From positions 62,001 to 126,000 of the forward strand of contig NZ_JAIGNO010000007.1 in assembly GCF_019711515.1 (NCBI RefSeq): a DNA stretch of 64,000 nucleotides, read 5' to 3'. Numbering within the stretch: the first letter of the stretch is position 1; each line of letters opens with the position of its first letter. This stretch comes from Qipengyuania qiaonensis. Its GTDB lineage: Bacteria > Pseudomonadota > Alphaproteobacteria > Sphingomonadales > Sphingomonadaceae. A program made the translations under genes and the position numbers. Positions 28,801 through 35,402 of the stretch are shown here, piece after piece. The notes beneath the pieces are model-generated. The model saw nothing but the letters and a program-made list of their open reading frames with translations. It ran no database searches and had not been told where the DNA came from.

Positions 28801-29086
28801 GCAGCGAGTTGACGAGGTCTTCCACGCGGGTCGTACCCGTCTGGGTGACTTCTGCGGCGGTTACCACGGTAACCGGGCTGGCCGATTCCAGGTTTGGCTG
28901 CTTGATGCGCGTGCCGGTGACGAGAATTTGGCCGCCCGCTGCACCGTCGTCGGTGACATCGGCGCCTTCTGCCGGTCCAACACCGGCCTGATCGTCGGTG
29001 TCCTGAGCCAACAGCGGCTGGGCAACCATCGCGAGACCAACGACGGCGGTTGCCGCACTGGCCTTCAAATAGGTTTGGAGTTTCAC
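25862..29086 (-). CDS. TonB-dependent outer-membrane receptor (second)
   Basis: 1074 residues from a GTG start with GAGGGA upstream, giving signal peptide VKLQTYLKASAATAVVGLAM...LLAQ. Longer starts place 33 extra residues ahead of the signal and are unlikely. The plug shows GQILVTGTRIKQPNLESASP, LRGLGSERNLVLVNGRRLVP and GASSVYGADAVSGVVNFVLD. The barrel ends IYAGVTLDF with C-terminal Phe. A short acidic linker precedes the plug. The substrate is unknown. It lies directly upstream of the oxygenase/sulfotransferase pair. Confidence 0.94.
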   Translation of the reverse strand: MKLQTYLKASAATAVVGLAMVAQPLLAQDTDDQAGVGPAEGADVTDDGAAGGQILVTGTRIKQPNLESASPVTVVTAAEVTQTGTTRVEDLVNSLPQVFAGQGSNVSNGATGTATLNLRGLGSERNLVLVNGRRLVPGDPTTSAADINVIPAAMIERIDVLTGGASSVYGADAVSGVVNFVLDTDFEGFKFDTQYSFYNHNNRAGTDVTGALDARGFPYPSGMTTDGGTFDATLAFGSSFDDGRGHAMGYVGYRKINPVNQSRRDYSACALSSATAAAVSGGAGRYTCGGSATSPTGTVFYNDDFDDLTDADGNGVADSFTSTIGQFGPNRTLLPGFTPYNFAPRNYFQRPDERYTAGVFADYEISEALHPYMEFMFMDDRTVAQIAESGNFGNTLSINCDNPLLSPEQLAQLCDDENLLVSPLPGDAFTTVGNVAAENQARIDRDIGEPQLQTTPFDFFDAAGNTYNRGFAQILRRNVEGGPRQDDLQHTSYRAVLGMRGDLDEVWSYDAYYLYGRTNFAQTYLNDFSVTRLTRALDVVDNPSTPEIDAVCRSVLDGTDPNCVPYNIFSPGTVAPSQAAVSYLSTPGFSRGIVSEQVASAYVSGALGSYGVQSPWASEGVGIVIGAEYRKESLEFQSDVAFQTGDLAGQGAPTLPVSGSFDVKEIFTEVRLPIVQDSWLYDFSITGGYRYSDYNTGNQTDTYKIEGELAPTADIRIRGGYNRAVRAPTVQDLFAPQRVALDGSTDPCSGFVIGSGGSGVAGDPGCIAQGLSAGQFVAPNPASQYNGQIGGNPDLTPETADTYTVGAVLTPTFLPGFSASVDYFNIKIEDAITGIGADTILSACTQTSDPAFCDLINRDNSGSIWRSSNGFVTNTQQNIGGIKTSGIDVNAAYTRQIGNAGRLTLSFVGTWLDELTTDTGIDIPGLDRTYDCVGLYGNTCGVPTPEWRHQARVGFDFTNGIGASVRWRHFGSVTLDAVEENTNLFSGGSSGPAPGGVARPGSAGFGAQNYFDLAFTYEVGDHYKFRLGANNLLDRSPPLTGSQSCPAGFCNGNTFAQVYDAIGRYIYAGVTLDF

Positions 29087-29275
29087 TCTGTTAATCCCTC
29101 TATTGATCGACCGACCCCTGAGGTCGGATCTCCAAGGAGCCGCTGGGAGGGACTTCTGCAAAGCAAGAGCCACGCTCATACGCATGCTCCATCCCCCCAG
29201 CGGATGGCGACATGTGCCTTTACGGACGCTGCTAATGCAAAGCTTTTGTTACAGTCTGCGCGGTTTGGCGCGAGG

Positions 29276-29297
29276 GGTGTGACGCCTATGTCACACC
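29276..29297. promoter_or_regulatory. Perfect inverted repeat upstream of the second receptor gene
   Basis: GGTGTGAC and GTCACACC are perfect inverted copies separated by six bases. The position, ~190 bp before the receptor start, suits an operator for the receptor or for the divergent thiolase gene. The TGTGA/TCACA core recalls CRP sites, but the gap between the cores is eight bases rather than six. Confidence 0.45.
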
Positions 29298-29378
29298 TGC
29301 CAGCGGGCGCAGTTTGGCGAAAGATTTCTTCTTAGGGCTCTGTTCGGCAACACTCGAAAACTCGGCATCCCGCCTCGG

Positions 29379-29394
29379 TTGACGTTTACGTAAG
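29379..29394 (+). promoter_or_regulatory. LiuR-like operator in the thiolase promoter
   Basis: TTGACGTTTACGTAAG is a near palindrome of the form TTNACGTWWACGTNAA with one mismatch at the last base. This form is recalled for LiuR, a MerR-family regulator of branched-chain amino acid and acyl-CoA catabolism in proteobacteria. It lies 68 bp before the thiolase ATG, a suitable promoter position, and the two genes downstream fit the regulon. Confidence 0.55.
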
Positions 29395-29461
29395 CCACGC
29401 CTAGAAATCCGGTTCCTAATCGAAACCTAGATCATTGCAGAAACGTTGCGAGAGGATGACA

Positions 29462-30634
29462 ATGCCCGAAGCCTATATCGTCGAAGCCGTCCGTACTGCC
29501 GGGGGGCGCCGCGGTGGTCGTCTGGCGGGTGTTCACCCGGTCGATCTCGCGGCGAAATCGCTCGATGCGGTCATGGAACGCAGCGGGCTGGATGCGCAGG
29601 CTGTCGACGATGTGGTGATGGGCTGCGTCAGCCAGGGCGGGGAGCAGGCAATGCAGGTGGGGCGCAATGCCGTGCTGGCATCGAAGCATCTTGGCGAAGG
29701 AGTTCCCGCGGTCACGATCGACCGCCAGTGCGGCTCCAGCCAGCAGGCGATACAGTTCGCCGCGCAGGCTGTGATGAGCGGGACGCAGGACGTGGTCATC
29801 GCCAGCGGCGTCGAAAGCATGAGCCGCGTCCCGATGGGCTCGACGGCGATGTTCCATATGAAGGAGGGCCTGGGCAACTACAAATCGCCAGGGCTCGAAG
29901 AGAAGTATCCCGGCATTCAGTGGAGCCAGTTCATGGGCGCGGAAATGATCGCCCGGAAACACGGCTTCTCCAAGGACGACCTCGACCGCTTCGCCCTTCG
30001 CAGCCATGAAAAGGCGATCGCGGCGACCAAGTCCGGCGCTTTCGAGAACGAGATCGTCGGCGTGGACATCGCAACACCCGAGGGCGAGGAATGCCACACG
30101 GTCGACGAAGGCATTCGCTTCGATGCCACGCTCGACGGCATTGCCGGCGTCAAGCTGCTCAGCCCGGAAGGCAAGATCACGGCTGCCACCAGCAGCCAGA
30201 TCTGCGACGGGTCGAGCGCAGTGCTGGTCGTGAGCGAGCAGGCGCTGAAAGATCATGGGCTCACGCCGCTGGCTCGCATTCACAACCTCACCGTTACCGC
30301 GGGCGATCCGGTGATCATGCTCGAAGAACCGCTCTTTGCGACCGATCGCGCGCTCCGGCGTGCGGGCATGAAGATCGGCGATATCGATCTGTACGAAGTG
30401 AACGAGGCGTTCGCGCCCGTTCCGCTGGCCTGGCTCAAGCATACCGGAGCCGATCCGGAAAAGTTGAACGTCAATGGCGGGGCAATTGCGTTGGGTCACC
30501 CATTGGGCGCATCCGGCACCAAGCTGATGGCGACGCTGGTTCACGCGCTCAAGGCGCGCGGCAAGAAATACGGCCTGCAGACGATGTGCGAAGGTGGCGG
30601 TGTAGCCAACGTCACGATCATCGAAGCGCTTTGA
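29462..30634 (+). CDS. Acetyl-CoA acetyltransferase family thiolase
   Basis: 390 residues; ATG with GAGAGGA upstream. It cleaves 3-ketoacyl-CoA with CoA, or condenses two acetyl-CoA. The nucleophile is Cys90 (DRQCGSSQQA), the active-site His is His346 (ALGHPLGASGTK), and the second Cys is Cys376 (MCEGGG). The start MPEAYIVEAVRTAGGRRGG is typical. Paired with a short-chain 3-hydroxyacyl-CoA dehydrogenase gene, it fits the last steps of isoleucine degradation or short-chain beta-oxidation. Degradation rather than polyhydroxybutyrate synthesis is inferred from the neighbour and the LiuR-like operator. Confidence 0.92.
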   Translation: MPEAYIVEAVRTAGGRRGGRLAGVHPVDLAAKSLDAVMERSGLDAQAVDDVVMGCVSQGGEQAMQVGRNAVLASKHLGEGVPAVTIDRQCGSSQQAIQFAAQAVMSGTQDVVIASGVESMSRVPMGSTAMFHMKEGLGNYKSPGLEEKYPGIQWSQFMGAEMIARKHGFSKDDLDRFALRSHEKAIAATKSGAFENEIVGVDIATPEGEECHTVDEGIRFDATLDGIAGVKLLSPEGKITAATSSQICDGSSAVLVVSEQALKDHGLTPLARIHNLTVTAGDPVIMLEEPLFATDRALRRAGMKIGDIDLYEVNEAFAPVPLAWLKHTGADPEKLNVNGGAIALGHPLGASGTKLMATLVHALKARGKKYGLQTMCEGGGVANVTIIEAL

Positions 30635-30642
30635 CGTTTTGC

Positions 30643-30721
30643 GTCATCCGGGCAAAGGCCGGGATTGCGTGCGGTCAAATCCGACGTTTTGGAAACCGAT
30701 CCCGGCTGCCGCCGGGATGAT
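30643..30721. repeat. Dispersed inverted repeat between thiolase and dehydrogenase genes
   Basis: Left arm 30643-30665 and right arm 30698-30721 are imperfect inverted copies with the cores TCATCCGGG...GGCCGGGAT and GATCCCGGC...CCGGGATGAT. This is a second repeat type, different from the one in the gat operon, and also familiar from sphingomonad intergenic regions. It occupies most of the 109-bp gap. Confidence 0.65.
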
Positions 30722-30743
30722 GAACTGATTGAGAGGAATATCC

Positions 30744-31529
30744 ATGGAAGTCAGCAGCAATACCCCAGCAGTCGTCACCGGCGGTGCGTCGGGGCTTGGG
30801 GAAGCCACGGCCCGCGCGCTCGCCGCGAAGGGTGCCAAGGTCGCCTTGTTCGACATGAACGAGGAGAAGGGCGAAGCAGTCGCCAAGGACATCGGCGGTA
30901 TTTTCTGCAAGGTCAACGTCACGAGTGACGAAGACGTGGATGCGGGTTTCGCGAAAGCGCGCGAGGCGCATGGTCAGGAGCGTATCTTGGTCAACTGCGC
31001 GGGCATCGGCAACGCGATGAAGACCGCAAGCCGGAGCAAAGAGGATGGCAGCATCAAGCACTTCCCGCTTCAGGCTTTCGACTTCATCATTCAGGTCAAT
31101 CTGGTCGGCACCTTCCGCTGTATCGCCAAGTCGGCGGCGGGCATGCTGACGCTCGATCCGCTATCCGAAGACGGAGATCGCGGGGCCATCGTCAACACCG
31201 CAAGCGTTGCCGGCGAAGATGGCCAGATGGGCCAGGCTGCCTATTCGGCGTCGAAGGGCGGCGTCATCGGCATGACCTTGCCCATCGCGCGCGATTTGAT
31301 GAGTGAGGGCATCCGCGTCAACACCATCCTGCCTGGCATTTTCAACACCCCGCTGATGAACGCCGCGCCACCGCAGGTGAAGGAAGCGCTGGCCGCCAGC
31401 GTTCCGTTCCCGAAGCGCCTCGGCAATCCGGAAGAATATGCACGTCTGGCCATGACCATGATTGAATGCGGATACTTCAATGGTGAAGATGTGCGTCTCG
31501 ACGGCGCGATCCGCATGGCGCCGCGGTAA
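30744..31529 (+). CDS. Short-chain 3-hydroxyacyl-CoA dehydrogenase (HSD10-like)
   Basis: 261 residues, NAD(P)-dependent SDR. The cofactor motif TGGASGLG is at 12-19, Asp37 after the second strand favours NAD, and the catalytic residues are Ser154, Tyr167 and Lys171 (YSASKGG). The run AFDFIIQVNLVGTFRCIAK and the long insert with DGSIKHFPLQ match type 2 3-hydroxyacyl-CoA dehydrogenases (2-methyl-3-hydroxybutyryl-CoA). ATG at 30744 has GAGAGGA. It follows the thiolase in the same direction, so the product of one is the substrate of the other. Confidence 0.88.
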   Translation: MEVSSNTPAVVTGGASGLGEATARALAAKGAKVALFDMNEEKGEAVAKDIGGIFCKVNVTSDEDVDAGFAKAREAHGQERILVNCAGIGNAMKTASRSKEDGSIKHFPLQAFDFIIQVNLVGTFRCIAKSAAGMLTLDPLSEDGDRGAIVNTASVAGEDGQMGQAAYSASKGGVIGMTLPIARDLMSEGIRVNTILPGIFNTPLMNAAPPQVKEALAASVPFPKRLGNPEEYARLAMTMIECGYFNGEDVRLDGAIRMAPR

Positions 31530-31572
31530 CACGTAGGGGCGGCCCGTCGCCTACAAGGGGCGGGGGCCGCCG

Positions 31573-31600
31573 CCGGGCAGGTTTGCGACGGCCCGGTTTT
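31573..31600 (+). terminator. Terminator-like hairpin after the dehydrogenase gene
   Basis: CCGGGC (31573-31578) pairs with GCCCGG (31591-31596) across a 12-base loop, followed by TTTT. It lies between convergent genes, 43 bp after the dehydrogenase stop. Confidence 0.45.
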
Positions 31601-31635
31601 GCGGACGTTTGCCAACCAGACCGACAGCCTGTTAT

Positions 31636-32190
31636 TCAATTACTACCGGACCGGAGAAGCCGCGAGCAGGCAACCAAACTGTCCGTCATGTCGTCAATCG
31701 TGGAAGTGGCTTCGCCCGCTAGCCAGCTTCTCAGCATCGCCAGTTGGGCGGCCGCGATCCCTCTTGCAGCGATAGCGGCAGCACTGTCTCCCAGACCAGC
31801 CCGAACCGCATGAGTTCGAATGGCCTCTGCCAGACTACGTTGGAAGACTGGCCCCGTGGTCGAATCAAGAAGTGCACGACCGACCAATCTGCGATCCCAA
31901 AGATGCCGGACGGTTTCGCGAATATAGGACCGAGCCGCCCGTCCTGACGCAGCCGTTGCGAGAGCCAGGACAACCGGTTGCATCGCGTGAAGCAACACAT
32001 CGTTTTTGCCGCGAAAATGCTCGTAGAAAGTCGATTTCCCGACGCCCGCATTCGCAATGATATCGGATGCGCGTATCGTCTCATACCGGTGCCGAAGCGC
32101 AAGTGCGGTGAAGGCATCGACGATGGCCTTGCGTGTTTGCGTGCGCGGTACACGCTCGGATCCGGGCGGCGCAATGGCGGGCATATGCAT
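31636..32190 (-). CDS. TetR family transcriptional regulator
   Basis: 184 residues. The N-terminal helix-turn-helix spans about 19-65 (RKAIVDAFTALALRHRYE, then RASDIIANAGVGKSTFYEHF, with KNDVLLHAM after). The C-terminal ligand domain is variable and gives no clue to the inducer. Two close ATGs (32190 and 32184) are both possible starts. It is divergent from a glyoxalase-fold gene, and a perfect inverted repeat at 32213-32230 lies just upstream as a candidate operator for both. Confidence 0.88.
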   Translation of the reverse strand: MHMPAIAPPGSERVPRTQTRKAIVDAFTALALRHRYETIRASDIIANAGVGKSTFYEHFRGKNDVLLHAMQPVVLALATAASGRAARSYIRETVRHLWDRRLVGRALLDSTTGPVFQRSLAEAIRTHAVRAGLGDSAAAIAARGIAAAQLAMLRSWLAGEATSTIDDMTDSLVACSRLLRSGSN

Positions 32191-32212
32191 GGTTTAGCAT
32201 CGGCTGCCGCAT

Positions 32213-32230
32213 GTGCGAAGCCCGTCGCAC
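32213..32230. promoter_or_regulatory. Candidate TetR operator
   Basis: GTGCGA (32213-32218) and TCGCAC (32225-32230) are perfect inverted copies with a six-base spacer, 23 bp from the tetR start in the divergent promoter region. Such a place suits autoregulation. Confidence 0.4.
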
Positions 32231-32298
32231 CGGACTTCTGCTGCGCGATGTCCGCTTTGTCGCATTCAAAGTGTTTTGGCACTCGTCAAAGATGAAGT

Positions 32299-32315
32299 GC
32301 GCAGTCAAACTGCGC
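32299..32315 (+). promoter_or_regulatory. Inverted repeat ahead of the glyoxalase-fold gene
   Basis: GCGCAG-TCAAA-CTGCGC is a perfect 6-5-6 repeat ending 27 bp before the ATG at 32343. It may be an operator half of the divergent promoter or a leader hairpin. Confidence 0.3.
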
Positions 32316-32342
32316 TTGTATCCAATCCAGGAGGTGTCGACC

Positions 32343-32699
32343 ATGGACCATCGGGCAGTCGCGATAATTCCAAGCAACAATCTGGACGAGAGCGAGGCAT
32401 TCTATCGGCGCCTGAAATTCGATGTGGTAAGCGATTACGGCAACTACCGCATACTCGAGGACGGCCGCGGGTGGCACCTTCACCTCACTCATGTCGCTGG
32501 TTGGCCAAGGAACATCGAAGACAATCCGTTCGGCTTGTACCTTTACGTCGAAGACGTCGACGCGGCGGCCGACGGCGTGCGCGAACTTATAATCGAGGAA
32601 GGTGCGCCACATGAAAGGCCATGGGGCACATATGAATTCTCGGTTAGCGATCCCAGCGGCCTTCTTGTCCGTGTGGGTCGCATTATCGACGATCCATAG
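32343..32699 (+). CDS. VOC superfamily (glyoxalase/bleomycin-resistance-like) protein
   Basis: 118 residues; ATG with GGAGG ten bases upstream. The fold shows as paired beta-alpha-beta-beta-beta units: RAVAIIPSNNLDESEAFYRR at the start, the middle HLHLTHV, and the end WGTYEFSVSDPSGLLVRVGR. Candidate metal ligands are His43-type and Glu residues, not resolvable here. Relatives bind toxic ligands or open dioxygenation substrates. Divergent from the TetR gene, so it may be its target. Confidence 0.8.
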   Translation: MDHRAVAIIPSNNLDESEAFYRRLKFDVVSDYGNYRILEDGRGWHLHLTHVAGWPRNIEDNPFGLYLYVEDVDAAADGVRELIIEEGAPHERPWGTYEFSVSDPSGLLVRVGRIIDDP

Positions 32700-32883
32700 A
32701 GTCGCTTTTGGGATCTGTTTGGCGGTGGGGCCATGGTCGCAAGTGGACATCTTCTTTCCTACCGGGCCGGTCTCGATGTAACGTGTTTGCATGGTGGGCT
32801 TTCCTCTCGGTCTCCTCTCGCCCCGCCCGACCGGGCAGAGGCCACTTTGGGCCTCCACCCGTTTTTCCTTGCCAGGACAGTGT

Positions 32884-32900
32884 AACATGCGGTCCATGTT
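32884..32900. promoter_or_regulatory. Inverted repeat ahead of the crotonase gene
   Basis: AACATG-CGGTC-CATGTT is a perfect 6-5-6 repeat ending 29 bp before the crotonase ATG. It is a candidate operator, possibly for the MarR regulator encoded downstream. The remainder of the 230-bp gap from 32700 shows nothing else I can support. Confidence 0.4.
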
Positions 32901-32929
32901 GCGGGACTGACCGGAGAGAAATCCAACAT

Positions 32930-33799
32930 ATGTCCTACAACCAGATCAAGCTCGACATCGATGGCGGCATTGCCACTATTACACTGCACCGTCCGGACAA
33001 GATGAACGCCTTCACCCGCGTTATGATGGACGAGTTCATCGACGCGCTCGATCACACCGATAGCGACGATGGCGTGCGCGCGGTCATCGTGACCGGGCAT
33101 GGCGACCGGGCCTTCTGCGCGGGCGCCGACCTGACGCCCGAAGGTGGAGGGCACGTCTTTTCCGATCCGAATCCGGTTGAAGACCTTTCCGACGAACGCG
33201 TGCGCGACGGCGGCGGCCGCCTGACGCTGAGGCTGTTCAATTCGAAGAAACCGCTGATCGGTGCCTGCAATGGCGTTGCCGTCGGCGTAGGGGCAACCAT
33301 GCAACTGCCCTTCGACATCCGGTTGTGTTCGGACAATGCGCGCTTCGGCTTCGTGTTCGCGCGGCGCGGGATCACGCCCGAAGCCGCGTCGAGCTGGTTC
33401 TTGCCCCGTCTCGTAGGTATGCAAACCGCGTTGGAATGGTGCATGACGGGGCGCATCTTCGATGCGAATGAAGCGCTCGATCGAGGCCTCGTGCGTTCGG
33501 TTCACGCGCCGAACGACCTGATGGATGCGGCTAGCGGCATAGCGCGCGAGATCGCCGATAACACTTCGGCGGTATCGGTCGCGATGACCCGCGCAATGCT
33601 CTGGCGATTGGGGGGAGGGGGGCATCCGATGGACGCGCATCGCATCGATAGCCGTGCGATCTACCGCCTCAGCCGCAGCGCGGACGCAAGGGAAGGTATT
33701 GCGAGCTTCCTGGAAAAGCGTTCGCCCGCCTATCCCGATACGGTCGGCGGAAACATGCCCGACTTCTATCCTTGGTGGGACGAACCGGGTTACGAATGA
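32930..33799 (+). CDS. Enoyl-CoA hydratase/isomerase family protein
   Basis: 289 residues, crotonase fold. The substrate and oxyanion segments are TLHRPDKMNAF near 19-29 and FCAGADLTPEG near 62-72; GACNGVAVGVGATMQLPFDI is the second. RRGITPEAASSWFLPRLVG is typical of enoyl-CoA hydratases. It would hydrate trans-2-enoyl-CoA in fatty acid or amino acid breakdown; the exact acyl chain is unknown. ATG has GGAGAG upstream. The frame is open to 32708, but the family begins at MSYNQIKLDIDG. The MarR gene follows 67 bp downstream. Confidence 0.88.
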   Translation: MSYNQIKLDIDGGIATITLHRPDKMNAFTRVMMDEFIDALDHTDSDDGVRAVIVTGHGDRAFCAGADLTPEGGGHVFSDPNPVEDLSDERVRDGGGRLTLRLFNSKKPLIGACNGVAVGVGATMQLPFDIRLCSDNARFGFVFARRGITPEAASSWFLPRLVGMQTALEWCMTGRIFDANEALDRGLVRSVHAPNDLMDAASGIAREIADNTSAVSVAMTRAMLWRLGGGGHPMDAHRIDSRAIYRLSRSADAREGIASFLEKRSPAYPDTVGGNMPDFYPWWDEPGYE

Positions 33800-33866
33800 G
33801 TCGGCATGAAAAGGTTACAATCGCAACGGCCTTGCCAACTGGGAAGTGTCATTTAGATGTAACGCC

Positions 33867-34337
33867 ATGTCCAGACGACAGCCCGCCCAGCGCCTTGCCG
33901 AATTCCTCCCTTACCAACTCTCGATCGCGTCGAACGCAGTGTCGGCGCGGATCGCGGAGCAGTATCGCAAGCGTTTCGCGCTCAAGACCACCGAGTGGCG
34001 GATCATGGCTGTGCTCGGCGATCATGGCGCGTTGACCCAACGCGAACTGTCACAGCAGACGCTGATGGACAAAGTGCCGGTCAACCGGGCGTGCAAACGC
34101 CTCGAGGATCGCGGTCTTGTGCATCGCTCACCCAATACCCGCGACGGTCGCTCCCACTTGCTCGAACTCACGGCAGAGGGCAGGGCGGTGCATACGGGTA
34201 TCATGCCACTCGCGCTCAAGATCGAAGAAGAGTTGTTTTCGGTGCTGAGCGCAAAAGAGCGTGCGAGCCTCAACGACATGCTTCTGCGTATCCGCGATCA
34301 AGCAGGGGATTTCGACGCAGAAAGCCTGGCCGACTGA
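33867..34337 (+). CDS. MarR family transcriptional regulator
   Basis: 156 residues. Winged helix in the middle: TTEWRIMAVLGDHGALTQRE then LSQQTLMDKVPVNRACKRLE and the wing DRGLVHRSPNTRDGRSHLLE. The C-terminal helices form the dimer interface. The start at 33867 is chosen because the family opens near RLAEFLPYQLSIASNAVS; a GTG 21 bp upstream in frame is possible. Neither has a strong ribosome site. It follows the crotonase gene and may control it. Confidence 0.85.
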   Translation: MSRRQPAQRLAEFLPYQLSIASNAVSARIAEQYRKRFALKTTEWRIMAVLGDHGALTQRELSQQTLMDKVPVNRACKRLEDRGLVHRSPNTRDGRSHLLELTAEGRAVHTGIMPLALKIEEELFSVLSAKERASLNDMLLRIRDQAGDFDAESLAD

Positions 34338-34351
34338 GAAAGTCGGCCAGG
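34325..34351. terminator. Hairpin between convergent marR-like and tadC genes
   Basis: Eleven perfect pairs (CCTGGCCGACT 34325-34335 with 34341-34351), loop GAGAA. It spans the stop of the MarR gene and lies 33 bp past the tadC stop in the other direction. There is no long T run on either side. Confidence 0.45.
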
Positions 34352-34383
34352 TGTCCTGTGCGAAGCTGCGCGGGAGAAATCGG

Positions 34384-35382
34384 TTATCCGATACCACCGC
34401 TGAAGGCGTCGGCGATCGAACACGCCGCCGGGCCGAGAATAACGATGAACAGTACCGGCAGTATGAACAGGATCAGCGGCACGGTCATGATGGCAGGCAG
34501 GCGCGCGGCCTTTTCCTCGGCGCGCATCATGCGCTCATTGCGGAATTCGGCCGACAGCACACGGAGCGCGGAAGCTAGTGGAGTACCGTAGCGTTCGGTC
34601 TGGACCATGGTCGTCACCACGCCCTTCACCGCATCGAGATTCACGCGATAGGCCAGATTGTTGAACGCCTGACGGCGTTCGTTGAGGAATGACAGCTCGA
34701 TCGCGGTGAGGGTGAATTCTTCCCCCAGTTCGGGATATGCGCGGCCCAGTTCCTTGGCGACACGATTGAAGGCGGCGTCGACGGTCAGCCCTGCTTCGGC
34801 ACAAATGACAAGCAGGTCCAGCGCATCGGGCAGGCCCTTGCGGATCGCATCGGAACGCTTCTTGGCGATGTTGCTGATGTAGAGTTCAGGGCCCTTGTAA
34901 CCAGCGAAGAGAGCAAAAGCGAGAGCTGCAACACGCTTCATCTGCCAGTCGGGATAGACCTCTACCAGATAGAGCATGACGAAAGCGAAGCCTCCCAGCA
35001 ATATAGGGAGCACGGCACGCAGGCCGATAATAACGATCGCCAGTTCCTTGTTGCGGATGCCGGCATGAGCCAGCTTCTGCTGGACGACCTCGACCTGACT
35101 CTGCTGCAGCACTTTCATGCTGCCGAGCGTTTCCTTGATTTTTTCGGTCGTATCGGTCTTGCGAACGAGGCTCTGGCGCTTCTTCGCTCCCGAGGCAACC
35201 AGGCCCATCTTGAGTTCTTCGCGGCGACCTTCAAGCGCTCTTACGCGCTTGGCCATCGGATCCTTGATGGTGACCGCTGTGTAGATCGCGAACACCACGG
35301 CAGCCGCCGCGATCCCGGCGAGGATCGAGCCGACGAAATAGACATCGAAGCCGAGGAGGGTGGGGCCGGTTGCGGGATCCAT
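34384..35382 (-). CDS. tadC: Tad pilus inner-membrane platform protein TadC
   Basis: 332 residues of the type II secretion F family. With TadB it forms the inner-membrane platform on which the motor acts during Flp pilus assembly. A TM segment lies at 13-38, two near 115-160 and one near 305-325. The T2SSF core reads DALDLLVICAEAGLTVDAAF and YGTPLASALRVLSAEFRNER. Last gene of the pilus operon, 20 bp after tadB. Confidence 0.93.
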   Translation of the reverse strand: MDPATGPTLLGFDVYFVGSILAGIAAAAVVFAIYTAVTIKDPMAKRVRALEGRREELKMGLVASGAKKRQSLVRKTDTTEKIKETLGSMKVLQQSQVEVVQQKLAHAGIRNKELAIVIIGLRAVLPILLGGFAFVMLYLVEVYPDWQMKRVAALAFALFAGYKGPELYISNIAKKRSDAIRKGLPDALDLLVICAEAGLTVDAAFNRVAKELGRAYPELGEEFTLTAIELSFLNERRQAFNNLAYRVNLDAVKGVVTTMVQTERYGTPLASALRVLSAEFRNERMMRAEEKAARLPAIMTVPLILFILPVLFIVILGPAACSIADAFSGGIG

Positions 35383-35402
35383 TGCTCTAGTCTTTCCTCA
35401 AC

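Larger units (their letters stand above)
29087..29461. other. Intergenic region between two divergent genes
   Basis: 375 bp without a gene. It holds, from left to right, a hairpin in the receptor leader (CCGACC 29111-29116 with GGTCGG 29122-29127), a second short hairpin (CCATCC 29189-29194 with GGATGG 29202-29207), a perfect palindromic element at 29276-29297, and a LiuR-like operator at 29379-29394. I see no tRNA or small ORF with a ribosome site. Confidence 0.6.

Noticed and set aside
29276-29297. A CRP-type site upstream of the second receptor gene
   Set aside because: TGTGA and TCACA are eight bases apart instead of six, so it is recorded only as a palindromic element.
32286-32897. A 203-codon frame on the minus strand over the VOC gene
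   Set aside because: Antisense shadow with stretches of low-probability residues and no ribosome site; the VOC gene on the plus strand has both a fold pattern and GGAGG.
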